From the NCBI GenBank assembly GCA_934293005.1, contig CAKQYA010000003.1, forward strand, positions 45,789 to 109,788: a DNA stretch of 64,000 nt. The letters are read 5' to 3'. The notes under the pieces were generated by a model. The model saw nothing but the letters and a program-made list of their open reading frames with translations, had not been told where the DNA came from and did not search any database. Source of the stretch: an uncultured Bacteroidaceae bacterium. GTDB lineage: Bacteria > Bacteroidota > Bacteroidia > Bacteroidales > Bacteroidaceae. Each line of letters begins with the position of its first letter. Position 1 is the stretch's first letter. A program made the translations under genes and the position numbers. Positions 42,565 to 52,300 of this stretch are shown in pieces.

Positions 42565-43464
42565 ATGACAAAAATTCGTGCAGCCATCGTTGGATATGGC
42601 AATATCGGCAAGTATGCACTCGAAGCCATAGAGGCTTCAGAGGACATGGAGTGCGTTGGAATCGTTCGCCGCAACGGTGAAGAGAATAAGCCAGCAGAAC
42701 TTGCAAACTACAAGGTTGTGAAAAACATCACAGAACTTGATGATGTACAAGTGGCCATCCTTGCAACTCCAACACGCAAAGTAGAAGAATATGCCAAACA
42801 ATGTCTTGCGCTTGGCATCAATACCGTCGACTCTTTTGACATACACACAAAGATTGTTGACCTTCGCCGTACGCTCAACGAAGTGGCTAAGGCGCACAAC
42901 GCTGTATCTATAATATCTGCAGGATGGGATCCAGGCTCCGACTCCATCGTGCGTTCGCTCATGGAAAGCCTTGCTCCCAAAGGCATAAGCTACACAAACT
43001 TCGGTCCAGGCCGCTCTATGGGTCATTCTGTGGCTGTGCGCGCTATCAAGGGAGTCAAGGACGCCCTTTCAATGACCATACCTGTAGGCACAGGCATCCA
43101 TCGCCGCATGGTGTACGTGGAACTTGAGGAAGGCGCAGACTTCAAGACTGTGGAAGCTGAAATCAAGGCAGACCCATACTTCATGAACGACGAGACTCAC
43201 GTGCAACAGGTTCCATGCGTAGACGCTCTTAATGATGTGGGCCATGGAGTGAATCTCGTACGCAAAGGCGTATCAGGCAAGACACATAACCAGATGTTTG
43301 AATTTGACATGAAAATCAACAACCCTGCTCTCACGGCTCAGGTTCTTGTCAATGTGGCACGAGCTTCCCTCAAACAACAACCAGGTGCATACACCATGAT
43401 TGAGATTCCTGTCATTGACATGCTCTGCGGAGACAAGGAAGAACTCATACGTCATCTCGTGTAA
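42565..43464 (+). CDS. ddh: meso-Diaminopimelate D-dehydrogenase
   Basis: 299 residues. It reductively aminates tetrahydrodipicolinate to meso-DAP with NADPH, the one-step lysine/peptidoglycan branch found in many Bacteroidales. N-terminal Rossmann motif IRAAIVGYGNIGKYALEAIEAS, then ISAGWDPGSDSIVRSLME, TNFGPGRSMGHSVAVRAI and a C-terminal NPALTAQVLVNVARAS helix are all typical of Ddh. It stands alone between terminators. Confidence 0.95.
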   Translation: MTKIRAAIVGYGNIGKYALEAIEASEDMECVGIVRRNGEENKPAELANYKVVKNITELDDVQVAILATPTRKVEEYAKQCLALGINTVDSFDIHTKIVDLRRTLNEVAKAHNAVSIISAGWDPGSDSIVRSLMESLAPKGISYTNFGPGRSMGHSVAVRAIKGVKDALSMTIPVGTGIHRRMVYVELEEGADFKTVEAEIKADPYFMNDETHVQQVPCVDALNDVGHGVNLVRKGVSGKTHNQMFEFDMKINNPALTAQVLVNVARASLKQQPGAYTMIEIPVIDMLCGDKEELIRHLV

Positions 43465-43711
43465 AAACACTGTAGGATATGCTCTACAGCAAACAACTTG
43501 CTGCATATAGACATCAGAATTGCTTTGAGTGAATATCTGTAACAACTTTCACACAAAGCAAACATCATGACCACCTGCATCTTTAGGCGGATGGTTGCTA
43601 TAGAGCTGACAACAGGTGAGAGCATGTTCCATTAAATGGCAGACACATGTTCTCAACGATATGCAGGATGAAAGAGAACTGAAACAGCTTACACTATTAC
43701 TTATTATTACC

Positions 43712-43750
43712 GAAGGGTTCGCAAGTAATTTTCTTGCGAACCTTTTTCAT
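43712..43750 (+). terminator. Terminator downstream of ddh
   Basis: Stem GGTTCGCAAG/CTTGCGAACC extended by a wobble pair, loop TAATTTT, then TTTTTC. It lies about 250 bp past the ddh stop. Confidence 0.8.
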
Positions 43751-43844
43751 AGCAAATGAATCATCTGATTTTGGTTTATGCTCAGTTAGAATGATTACCG
43801 CACTATTACCAATTAGAAAAGGTTCGATAAAAACAATAATAGTG

Positions 43845-43875
43845 TTGTTAATTTCAGAAAAAACATCTAACTTTG
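43845..43875 (+). promoter_or_regulatory. Bacteroidetes-type promoter for the 44-kb lipoprotein gene
   Basis: TTG at 43845-43847, 20 bp, TAACTTTG at 43868-43875. Start near 43882, so the leader is about 185 nt, long for this window. Confidence 0.65.
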
Positions 43876-44067
43876 TGCCATGACTATTATAGTCTGACAG
43901 AATTAACAAAACGGCAATTATGTACTCACCTTATATGAGACCATAATATTTTCTCATCTCAATTATGTGCGATTATAAACTTTAGTACAAAAAAAACGAG
44001 AAAAAAACCGAAGAGCCTTCAAATTCCTCTTCGACAGACATCATACGAACTTATAAACAAAAGGACA

Positions 44068-44661
44068 ATGAAAAGATACAGCACTTTTGTCATTTTAGCA
44101 GCAAGCATCTTCATATGCGCATGCGATGGCAACAAGAAAAAAACTGATGATGCACCATCTGTCATAGTCAAGACTATAGACGAGATCCCTGGAATATTCG
44201 AGGCATATGGCACTATAGGCAGCGGCACAAGCATGAACATGATAGAATTCATCAATGAAGATGGCGACACCATCTACTTGCAAGCCAACAGCCAGTCGGT
44301 AGCTGGCGGCGTTAAGGTTGGCGACAAGCTTGATGTGGTATACAATGTTACAGACGATGCCAACATTGTGTCGCTTGCGGTCAACATTACATCTCTCCAG
44401 CATGTATGGAACCAAAAGGGAAACGATGGCCATGAACAAAGTCTGGAACTGGACGAGGGAGGCAGAGCCACCACATACAACATGAATGTAGACTACGACT
44501 CATGGTCTGTGGAGAACGGGCAATTGCTCCTGCGCTCCCCTAAAAGCAAGATGGAGGAAAAGGCTGCTCGTGCCGACACTTTTGACATAATGCTTCTCAA
44601 CACTGACAGCTTAGTGCTGATGCATGGTGACCTCATGACAGAGTTTGAGAGATACAACTGA
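44068..44661 (+). CDS. Small lipoprotein of unknown function
   Basis: 197 residues. MKRYSTFVILAASIFICAC is a lipoprotein signal with Cys19 as likely lipidation site, followed by DGNKKKTDDAPS, a polar linker. The remainder is beta-rich with IEFINEDGDTIYLQANSQSVAGGVKVGDKLDVVYNV, which resembles an OB-like small barrel, and a second half DTFDIMLLNTDSLVLMH. No known family is recognised with confidence. Own promoter and terminator. Confidence 0.7.
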   Translation: MKRYSTFVILAASIFICACDGNKKKTDDAPSVIVKTIDEIPGIFEAYGTIGSGTSMNMIEFINEDGDTIYLQANSQSVAGGVKVGDKLDVVYNVTDDANIVSLAVNITSLQHVWNQKGNDGHEQSLELDEGGRATTYNMNVDYDSWSVENGQLLLRSPKSKMEEKAARADTFDIMLLNTDSLVLMHGDLMTEFERYN

Positions 44662-44691
44662 GAAACAGGCCAACAAGAAGCATGCACATAA

Positions 44692-44730
44692 AAAAGCGGG
44701 CTTTGCTGAATAGCAAAACCCGCTTTTCCC
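44692..44730. terminator. Bidirectional terminator between the lipoprotein and DUF3127 genes
   Basis: Outer stem AAAAGCGGG/CCCGCTTTT and inner stem TTTGCT/AGCAAA form one long hairpin flanked by A-run and T-run. Confidence 0.85.
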
Positions 44731-44747
44731 TTTTGAACATATTATAA

Positions 44748-45143
44748 TCAGAAAGGAAGGTCACTTGAATCGTCTGCAGCTTGAGTGAAGCTGCTGGCAG
44801 CAGGAGCAGACTGCGCTACAGGGGCAGATGGCTGTGCGGCTGCAGCTATCGGCTGAGCCACTGCCTGTGCAGCAGGTGCCACGTTCCATACACGTATGTC
44901 ATTATACCAACGTCCGTTATACTCACGAGCATTGATGTCGAATGACACTGTAAGTTCCTGTCCGACCTGAATGTTGAAACGACTGATATTTTCTTCTCCA
45001 AACACGTTAAATGCCATTCGCTTAGGAAATTGTCCCATTGTCTCCTCAATCACATAATCTTGAGTTTTCCATGGGTTGCCTGTACGGCTTGACACTCCTC
45101 CGCGTGCTTCGAGCACTGCTATAATCTTTCCTGTAAATTCCAT
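44748..45143 (-). CDS. DUF3127 family OB-fold protein with SSB-like C-terminal tip
   Basis: 131 residues. MEFTGKIIAVLEARGGVSSRTGNPWKTQDYVIEE, RMAFNVFGEENISRFNIQVGQELTVSFDI and REYNGRWYNDIRVWNV are typical of DUF3127, a Bacteroidetes family with the look of an OB fold. After residue 90 comes an Ala/Pro/Gln-rich linker and the acidic-hydrophobic end DDSSDLPF. This closely resembles the SSB C-terminal tip (DDDIPF) that binds repair proteins. It is divergent from dnaN. A single-strand DNA binding role is inference. Confidence 0.85.
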   Translation of the reverse strand: MEFTGKIIAVLEARGGVSSRTGNPWKTQDYVIEETMGQFPKRMAFNVFGEENISRFNIQVGQELTVSFDINAREYNGRWYNDIRVWNVAPAAQAVAQPIAAAAQPSAPVAQSAPAASSFTQAADDSSDLPF

Positions 45144-45201
45144 TTTTCTTAATGTTGTTTATGTTGCTTTTTGCTATTAAGCGACAAAATTACAGTTTTT
45201 T

Positions 45202-45232
45202 TTTGTATTGTCAAAACTTATACATAACTTTG
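45202..45232 (+). promoter_or_regulatory. Bacteroidetes-type promoter for dnaN
   Basis: TTTG (45202-45205), 19 bp, TAACTTTG (45225-45232). Start near 45239, leader about 90 nt. Confidence 0.7.
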
Positions 45233-45328
45233 TGTTCAAAATATCCATTTACACTATTCGTGCGAACACATTATGCTTATTATGCTGGTCGTCGCCAATG
45301 GTGTCAAACATAATAGCATTTATATACA

Positions 45329-46450
45329 ATGAGATTTAGCGTTTCAAGTTCAGATTTGAACAGCCGCCTGCAGAACATCAGCAAGGTGCAAACAACAAAA
45401 AACTCACTGCAGATTCTCGACAACATCCTTTTCGAACTGAAGGGAGGCAAATTGAAACTCACGGCTTCTGACAGCGAGATAACTGTGACCACACAAGTGG
45501 ATGTGACTGACACGGAAGGCTCGGGCATATTTGCAGTCAACTCAAAGACATTGTTAGGTTCTGTGAAGGAAATCCCAGAGCAGCCCATCACCTTCAATGT
45601 TGATCCAAATACCTATAGCGTAAGGATCTACTATCAGAATGGAGAATATAACTTCACAGGCTTGAGCGGTAAAGATTTTCCGCTTCCCACATCTAATGCC
45701 AACAGAAAACATAGCGTGTGCATCAATTCCAAACAGATGTTCAACGGAATCACACGATGCCTCTTTGCCACATCCGACGATGAAATACGTCCACAGATGT
45801 GCGGTGTCTATTTTGACATGAACAACGGACTCATGACATTTGCAGCAAGCGATGGACACAAACTGGTGCGCAATCGCATCTTCTCTGTTCACCCAGACGA
45901 GCCATGCGCATTCATTTTGCCCAAAAAGCCAGCATTGCTGCTCAAGTCCATTCTGCCACGCTTCGATGAAGATGCCACAATAAGCTTCGATGAACAAAAC
46001 GCCGTTTTCTCTGTGGAAAACTACACCATTAGTTGCAGGCTCATAGAAGGACGTTATCCAAACTACAATGCTGTCATCCCACAAGACAACCCATTCAGGG
46101 TTTCTGTTGACCGCGTGTCATTCATAAGCGCCTTGCGTCGTGTGCTGGTGTTTGCCAGTTCTGGGTGTGCCGTTGTGAAGATTGATGTGGACCATGGCAC
46201 AATGACTGTGTCTGCACAAGACCTCGACTTTTCCACTTCAGCCGAAGAACGCCTGATTTGCGAATATGACGGCAATGCCATGAGCGTCGGTTTCAACGGG
46301 CCATTCCTTCTTGATGTGCTCAACTGCATCACAAGTGAGAATGTCATCCTTGAATTAGCAGACCCAAGCAGAGCAGGTGTCATCATGCCTGCCGAAATGG
46401 AAGGAGAGGAGGACCTCGTGATGCTTCTCATGCCTTTGATGCTTAAATGA
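45329..46450 (+). CDS. dnaN: DNA polymerase III subunit beta (sliding clamp)
   Basis: 373 residues, three clamp domains. Landmarks: MRFSVSSSDLNSRLQNISKV, FAVNSKTLLGSVKEIP, FPLPTSNANRKHSVCINSKQM, FAASDGHKLVRN, SVDRVSFISALRRVLVFASSG and the C-terminal MLLMPLMLK, equivalent to the PMRL end of E. coli. As usual in Bacteroidetes it is separate from dnaA/oriC and followed by an exonuclease gene and coaBC. A very long hairpin terminator follows. Confidence 0.97.
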   Translation: MRFSVSSSDLNSRLQNISKVQTTKNSLQILDNILFELKGGKLKLTASDSEITVTTQVDVTDTEGSGIFAVNSKTLLGSVKEIPEQPITFNVDPNTYSVRIYYQNGEYNFTGLSGKDFPLPTSNANRKHSVCINSKQMFNGITRCLFATSDDEIRPQMCGVYFDMNNGLMTFAASDGHKLVRNRIFSVHPDEPCAFILPKKPALLLKSILPRFDEDATISFDEQNAVFSVENYTISCRLIEGRYPNYNAVIPQDNPFRVSVDRVSFISALRRVLVFASSGCAVVKIDVDHGTMTVSAQDLDFSTSAEERLICEYDGNAMSVGFNGPFLLDVLNCITSENVILELADPSRAGVIMPAEMEGEEDLVMLLMPLMLK

Positions 46451-46460
46451 CACACACATA

Positions 46461-46529
46461 AGCAGGCGCTCTGTATCATTTCATGACAAGCACATTCTGT
46501 CGTGAAATGATACAGAGCATCTGCTTTTC
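46461..46529 (+). terminator. Long hairpin terminator after dnaN
   Basis: Arms 46461-46488 and 46498-46525 pair over 28 positions with 25 Watson-Crick pairs, one G-T and two mismatches (core CTCTGTATCATTTCATGACA); loop 9 nt; then TTTTC. Much longer than the other terminators here. Confidence 0.85.
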
Positions 46530-46592
46530 ATTATACATGTTGGCTCTATGCCACTGCAGCCATGCCAATGAAAGCTGCGCACAGAGGCAGCA

Positions 46593-46699
46593 ATAAGTAG
46601 GTGCTCATAATTTTTTATATTTGACGCACTCAAGAGAGAGTGCTACAAATATGTGAGCGACTTACTTTGATGTTATAATAAATTTGAATACCTACTTAT
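46593..46699. mobile_element. MITE-like element, short copy
   Basis: 107 bp bounded by imperfect inverted repeats: left ATAAGTAGGTGCTCATAA, right TTTGAATACCTACTTAT. No coding capacity. The left 40 bp and right 70 bp match the 189-bp copy at 61075-61263, including TATATTTGACGCAC and GCGACTTACTTTGATgTTATAATA-like stretches. The larger copy has about 80 bp of extra internal sequence. It sits between the dnaN terminator and the exonuclease gene. Confidence 0.75.
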
Positions 46700-46760
46700 C
46701 ACTTCGCCAGTCTCTATCGTCACAACTGGCATCATAGAGACTCGACTAAACATTGCAACT

Positions 46761-47537
46761 ATGAAACTCCATCTACAAAGACCAATCATATTCTTTGACC
46801 TTGAGACAACGGGCATAGACACCGTGCATGACCGAATAGTGGAAATATGCTATATCAAGGTGTGGCCCAATGGCAATGAAGAATCAAAGTCTATGCGCAT
46901 CAACCCCACTGTGCCTATACCCAAACAAGCTTCTGACATTCACGGCATATACGATGATGACGTGAAAGACTGCCCCACATTCAAGGATATAGCCTCTGAA
47001 CTTCTACATGCATTTGAAGGATGCGACTTGGCCGGATTCAATTCCAACAAGTTTGACATACCGCTCCTCTGCGAGGAATTTCTGCGCTCAGGACATAACT
47101 TTGACATCCACAACTGCCAATGTGTGGACGTGCAGAACATCTACCATAAATTGGAGCGCCGCACACTAATAGCCGCATATAAATACTATTGCGGCAAGAA
47201 TCTGGAGAACGCACACTCCGCTCTTGCCGACACAAGAGCGACCCTTGAAGTGCTGGAAGCCCAATTAGACAAATATCCAGACGACCTGAAGAACGACATA
47301 CCCTTCCTCGCCGAATACAGCCGCATGAACAACAATGTTGACTTTGCAGGCCGCATCATACGCAATGAAGCAGGCGTTGAGGTGTTCAACTTCGGCAAGC
47401 ATAAAGGAAAGCCTGTAGTGGAAGTGCTGCTCCGCTTAGACCCCAACTATTATCCATGGATGATGCAAGGCGACTTTCCACAAAACACCAAACAAGTGCT
47501 CACAAGAATCTATCTCGAATCAAAAAACAAGAAATGA
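46761..47537 (+). CDS. DnaQ-like 3'-5' exonuclease
   Basis: 258 residues. DEDD-family motifs: ExoI IIFFDLETTGID (Asp13, Glu15), ExoII LAGFNSNKFDIPLLCEEF, ExoIII NAHSALADTRATLEVLEA (DEDDh type with His and Asp). The C-terminal 65 residues carry VFNFGKHKGKPVVEVLLRLDPNYYPWMMQGDFP, a small add-on domain seen with this exonuclease type in Bacteroidetes. Its stop overlaps the coaBC start (ATGA), so both are translated together; the dnaN neighbourhood suggests a replication or repair role. Confidence 0.93.
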   Translation: MKLHLQRPIIFFDLETTGIDTVHDRIVEICYIKVWPNGNEESKSMRINPTVPIPKQASDIHGIYDDDVKDCPTFKDIASELLHAFEGCDLAGFNSNKFDIPLLCEEFLRSGHNFDIHNCQCVDVQNIYHKLERRTLIAAYKYYCGKNLENAHSALADTRATLEVLEAQLDKYPDDLKNDIPFLAEYSRMNNNVDFAGRIIRNEAGVEVFNFGKHKGKPVVEVLLRLDPNYYPWMMQGDFPQNTKQVLTRIYLESKNKK

Positions 47538-48841
47538 CACAACATCTGAAAGGCAAGAAGGTGGTGCTTGGCATCACTGGAAGCATTGCAGCATACAAGG
47601 CATGCCTCATCATTCGCCTCCTCATCAAGAGCGGAGCTGAGGTACAGGTAGTGATAACGCCTTCTGGCAAGGAGTTCATCACACCCATCACCTTATCTGC
47701 TCTGACCAGCAAACCAGTCATCAGCGAATTCTTCTCTCAGCGCGATGGCACATGGCACTCACATGTAGACCTCGGATTATGGGCCGACGTGATGCTCATA
47801 GCACCTGCCACAGCATCCACAATAGGCAAAATGGCTCATGGAATCGCTGACAACATGCTTATCACCACTTATCTTTCCATGAAAGCACCCGTGTTCATAG
47901 CACCTGCCATGGACCTCGACATGTATGCACATCCTTCAACGCAAGAAAACATGAAGACTCTTTTGTCATATGGCAACCACATCATAGAGCCTGGCACGGG
48001 CTTCCTTGCGTCAAAGCTCGAAGGCAAGGGGCGCATGGAGGAGCCAGAGAACATAGTGGCTCGTCTCAATGATTTCTTTGCGGCGGCTGAAGAAAAAACA
48101 AAAAATGGACAAGACGAAAGCGTCACCTCTGAAAAGACAATCTCCTGTGCCACAGTTTCAACAGGAAAAGAACTCGCAGGCAAGTCTATACTTATCACGG
48201 CAGGCCCAACATACGAGAAGATAGACCCTGTACGCTTTATTGGCAACTATTCATCTGGCAAGATGGGGTTTGCCCTGGCTGAAGCATGCGCACAACGTGG
48301 CGCACTTGTCAAACTAATCTGCGGACCTGTGTCAGCATCAATGAAAACATGTTCACCCAATATAAGCAGAATAGACATAGAAAGCGCAAGAGAGATGCAC
48401 GATGAGTGCATGAAGGTATTTCCATTGATGGATTCTGCCATACTATGTGCAGCCGTGGCTGATTTTGCCCCTGAAACCGTAGCAAGCAAGAAAATCAAGC
48501 GAACAGGCGATGACATGGTGATACGACTCAAGCCAAATCCCGACATCGCCGCAGCTTTGGGCAAGCAAAAGAAAGCCAATCAGACTTTAATAGGCTTTGC
48601 TCTTGAGACAAATGACGAGGTGAACAATGCGCAAGCCAAATTAAAGAAGAAGAATTTCGATTTCATCGTACTAAATAGCCTAAGAGACCAAGGGGCAGGA
48701 TTCCGTACAGACACTAATAAGATATCCATCATCAGCAGTGAAGGCAGGATGGATTATCCACTCAAGACAAAAACTGAGGTAGCAAAAGACATCGTCGATA
48801 ATCTCGCCAAAGCTATGAAGGGAAAAAGCCAAACAGATTAA
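47534..48841 (+). CDS. coaBC: Bifunctional phosphopantothenoylcysteine decarboxylase / phosphopantothenate--cysteine ligase
   Basis: 435 residues from ATG 47534, chosen because it overlaps the previous stop (the frame is open further upstream only inside the exonuclease gene). CoaC part: VVLGITGSIAAYKACLI (FMN), catalytic His in WHSHVDLGLWAD, APAMDLDMY, GRMEEPENI. CoaB part: ILITAGPTYEKIDPVRFIGNYSSGKMGFALAEA, LKPNPDIAAALG, IGFALETND. The linker between them is about 30 residues longer than usual and polar (EEKTKNGQDESVTSEKT). It makes 4'-phosphopantetheine for coenzyme A. Confidence 0.96.
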   Translation: MTQHLKGKKVVLGITGSIAAYKACLIIRLLIKSGAEVQVVITPSGKEFITPITLSALTSKPVISEFFSQRDGTWHSHVDLGLWADVMLIAPATASTIGKMAHGIADNMLITTYLSMKAPVFIAPAMDLDMYAHPSTQENMKTLLSYGNHIIEPGTGFLASKLEGKGRMEEPENIVARLNDFFAAAEEKTKNGQDESVTSEKTISCATVSTGKELAGKSILITAGPTYEKIDPVRFIGNYSSGKMGFALAEACAQRGALVKLICGPVSASMKTCSPNISRIDIESAREMHDECMKVFPLMDSAILCAAVADFAPETVASKKIKRTGDDMVIRLKPNPDIAAALGKQKKANQTLIGFALETNDEVNNAQAKLKKKNFDFIVLNSLRDQGAGFRTDTNKISIISSEGRMDYPLKTKTEVAKDIVDNLAKAMKGKSQTD

Positions 48842-49374
48842 ACACACACAAATGCGGATGAGAAATATCTCTATGATGTCAGACATGACATATACTTGTA
48901 TTAAATCCGAGCCAATCATTAGGCCAAAAACATATTCAAAGCAGCTATATTGGAGCAAACATCCCTTATAGCTGCTTTTCCTTTCATACCATATCCTTCT
49001 TATCACATTACAAATTTCCCAAATAAAGAAACAAACAGCCTTTAACCACATAACACTAAACTTTTTATGCAAAAATTGTCCCTCAGTCATTTTTCTTGAA
49101 ACAAATGATATAAAATATAAAACATGTATCTACTAATATTTCTACATTTGCATTCGATAATTACACAACAGATGACATCAATGCACATTATATAATAATT
49201 GCATCCATTGAAAAAGCTTCCAGCGATATATAAATCGGCCATACGGCCAGGTGTGTTCAATAAAACAAGAAGGATATAAAAACTAACACATTAAGCTGGG
49301 CGCATAAAAAAGACACTTCCAAATACAACCGTAAATACACCTAATTTTATTAACATCTAAATCCATTGTGTGAC
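48842..49374 (+). other. Intergenic region: coaBC terminator and promoter of the large secreted protein
   Basis: About 530 bp, AT-rich. It holds a perfect-stem terminator (48938-48978) and a TACATTTG -7 element (49143-49150) without a good -33. A leader of about 220 nt would precede the next gene. No open reading frame is supportable. This is also the border between core genes and the accessory region. Confidence 0.55.
48938..48985 (+). terminator. Terminator after coaBC
   Basis: Perfect 12-bp stem AAAGCAGCTATA/TATAGCTGCTTT with a 17-nt loop, followed by TCCTTTC. Confidence 0.8.
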
Positions 49375-52300
49375 ATGAAGAAACTATTACTCTCCAGCAT
49401 GGCGTTCTTATCGACGATAAGTTTCGTTAATGCACAAGCTCCTGCCGAATGGCAAGTGGGGCAAGACGTGGCCGCAGAAATTGGTCTCGGTGACTGTTCT
49501 GGAGCTTTTGAGTTCTCAGGCTCATCCAAAGAAAACGATTTTGGCGCAAGCGATGTTTCAGACTTCGGCCAATATTGGAAGGGTGATGTTCACCCTAACG
49601 AATATGGCGGCATCGACGAAGTGCATTTGTTGGGCTATTACAACCAGCCTGCATTCAACATCTACCAAGTGGTGAGAGTTCCTGCTGGACAATACACTGT
49701 CAGAGTGCAGTCTCATTACCGTGAAGGCACGCCTGCCAACAGTTTCCAAACTTATTTCGCAGGCACGCCCAAGAAGTACGCCTTCGTATACGCCACCATT
49801 CTCCCTGACGAGAATCCTGAATCAGCACCTGTTCGCAATTTTGAAAAGAATGTTGTTTCGATTGCTGCATCAGGCGTAACGCAATTATTATATGAGAATC
49901 CTAACGTAAGTTGGCAGAACGACGTATCTGGCATCAAGACAGAGGAAGACGGCACAAAGACCACTTACTACTGCCCATCATGCGTGAAAGGTGTTGCAAC
50001 CTATTTTGCTGCAGACGCATACTGGAACGAGATGAACATCGTAGTAATGGAAGACTCATACGTGCGCATCGGATTCAAGAAAATCAAAGCCATAGACCAA
50101 GACTCATTCCCATTCGGCAACCTTCAGGTCGTTTACAATGGCCCAGTCAGCGCAGAAGCCGAACTTGAAAGCGCAAAGGAAGACTGCCGCAACGCTCTGA
50201 GCGAGCTTGAAACGTTCAAGACAGATGTGGAAAAAGCAGAATTCACTGGATTCGCAGGAGCAATCGATGACCTTCAGATGGAATTCAACGATAAAATCGA
50301 TGGGGCTGAAACCACAGAAGAAACAGATAAGATTCTTGCCGACATCAAGGCTACTACTGCTAAATACACAAAGAGCTATTCTATCGTTAAGCAACTGAGC
50401 GATCTGTTTGATGTGACAGAATACATGACAACATCTACAGATTACGCAGGGTTCGACGCTTTCAAAACAGCATACGAAACAGCTCAGAAAGAAGCCATGA
50501 CAGATGATGTCGAAGCAATAGGCGATGACCCAACAGCATATTTCACAGAAATATTCAAAAAGCTGTCGGAAGCAAGAGCTACTTATCTGAACACACAGAT
50601 TCCTGATGAAAAGGGAGCCATCGACTTCTCATCTCTCATCAGCTACCCATGGTTTGTAAACCCAGCATACACTCCTACCCATAATGACGATGGCACATGG
50701 ACGATGAGCGAAACAACATGGCAGTGGGGCAGCGTAGGCAACCCTGACACCTATCTGAACAAACTGAACGAAGCGGGCAAGAACCGTGTAGACATTTCTT
50801 CCAAGGTTGTTCTTTACTCAGATAATGAAGTGACCAACCAGTGGTTCAAGAACAAGAAAGCTGTGTCTGGATGGTCAGCAGGCGTAGGACTTTACTACCA
50901 AGGCGGTCTCATCGGTGTTTCACAGGGATGGGCTGACGGTTTCGATGGATATGAAGGAATAGCTCAGCAGCTTGTAGGTCTTCCTAACGGATACTACAGC
51001 CTCAAAGGTCTTGTGCGCGGCAATGGCACAAACGCACACATTACTTATAATGATGACAACCTGCCTCCATACCACAACATCTTCGCAGAAAACACAGAAG
51101 GCGAATGTGTCAGATCTGCAGTTGGCCATACCGATGGATATTATTCACAGAATGGATGGTATGAATGGAATCCTAACACATGGAAGGAGCACCAGACAGG
51201 CACTATCATGATCAACGACGGCAAACTTCTCATAGGCGGCCAGAGTAGTATGGTTTCCAACTTCACAGGCTTCCGTCTCATGTACTACGGCATGAATCCT
51301 CCTTTCAACGATATGATCAACGAACAGATTGACAATGTGAAGAAGGACGCTGAAGCACTCAAGTTCCCTGGCGACATAAAGGCTGTAAACAATATTTTAT
51401 CTAACATTACATTGCCTCTTCCTGATGCCGACGCATACACCAAGGCACTCGATGCCATTGCACAGGCAAAGGATTACATTTCAAAGGCCACTTCGGCTAT
51501 GAAAAAGTACAACGCTGAGAACACATTTAATGACCTCAACACTAAATTCGATGGAGATGCCGATGCCTGCGACATAATTGCCACCGCACTGGCACACATC
51601 TTGACCACAACAGATGCAGAGGATGCCACATACGAAATAGTAGAGGTGCTCAATGCAGATGCGGCTCAATACTCGAAGTATTTCGAACTCTACTCAAAGA
51701 TTAAGAAATTCAACAACGAAAGGACGAACGAAGCACTTACTCCACAGGTCGCTGAACTGAAAAACAATTACAGAGACGCAAAGACCTTGAAGAAGTACAT
51801 GGGCGATTTGAACATTGCTTACAACATTGCTTATATGAAGAGCATAGGCGCTGGCGATGCTTCTGAGGCAAATCCTGTAAACATCACAGACCTCATCGTG
51901 AACCCAACATTCACAAACAGCCCATCTAACGGATGGTCGGGAGAAACTCCAACCATCAACGAATATGGACGCGGCAACGCTGAACTTTGGAACAAGAACC
52001 CATTCACGCTCTCTCAGAAGATTTCAAGCCTTCCAGCAGGCACATACGAACTTCGTGTCAAGGCAATCTACCGTGACGGCGGTGCTGTGAACGCTGACCT
52101 TGTGAAGGCTTATGATGAAGCTGGCAGTGAAGAAGCATGGGCAAACCATAATGCACTTCTCTTTGCCAAGACTTCTGACGATAACGACCAGACTTCATAC
52201 ATCAAGGCAATAGAATCGCTCAAGGGCACTAAAAACTCATTCACTTATGTAGCAACAGCATTCGATGAGGAGGAAACAGGCGATGGCAATGTAAACAAGT

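Larger units (their letters stand above)
43465..44067. other. Intergenic region: ddh terminator and promoter of the lipoprotein gene
   Basis: About 600 bp. A strong terminator stands at 43712-43750 and a good promoter at 43845-43875 for the lipoprotein gene. A 70-codon minus-strand frame (43697-43909) crosses both elements and was not accepted. The first 240 bp after ddh hold only weak inverted repeats. Confidence 0.55.

Noticed and set aside
43697..43909. 70-codon minus-strand frame downstream of ddh
   Set aside because: It spans a strong plus-strand terminator and the lipoprotein promoter; its C-terminal codons are the hairpin itself.
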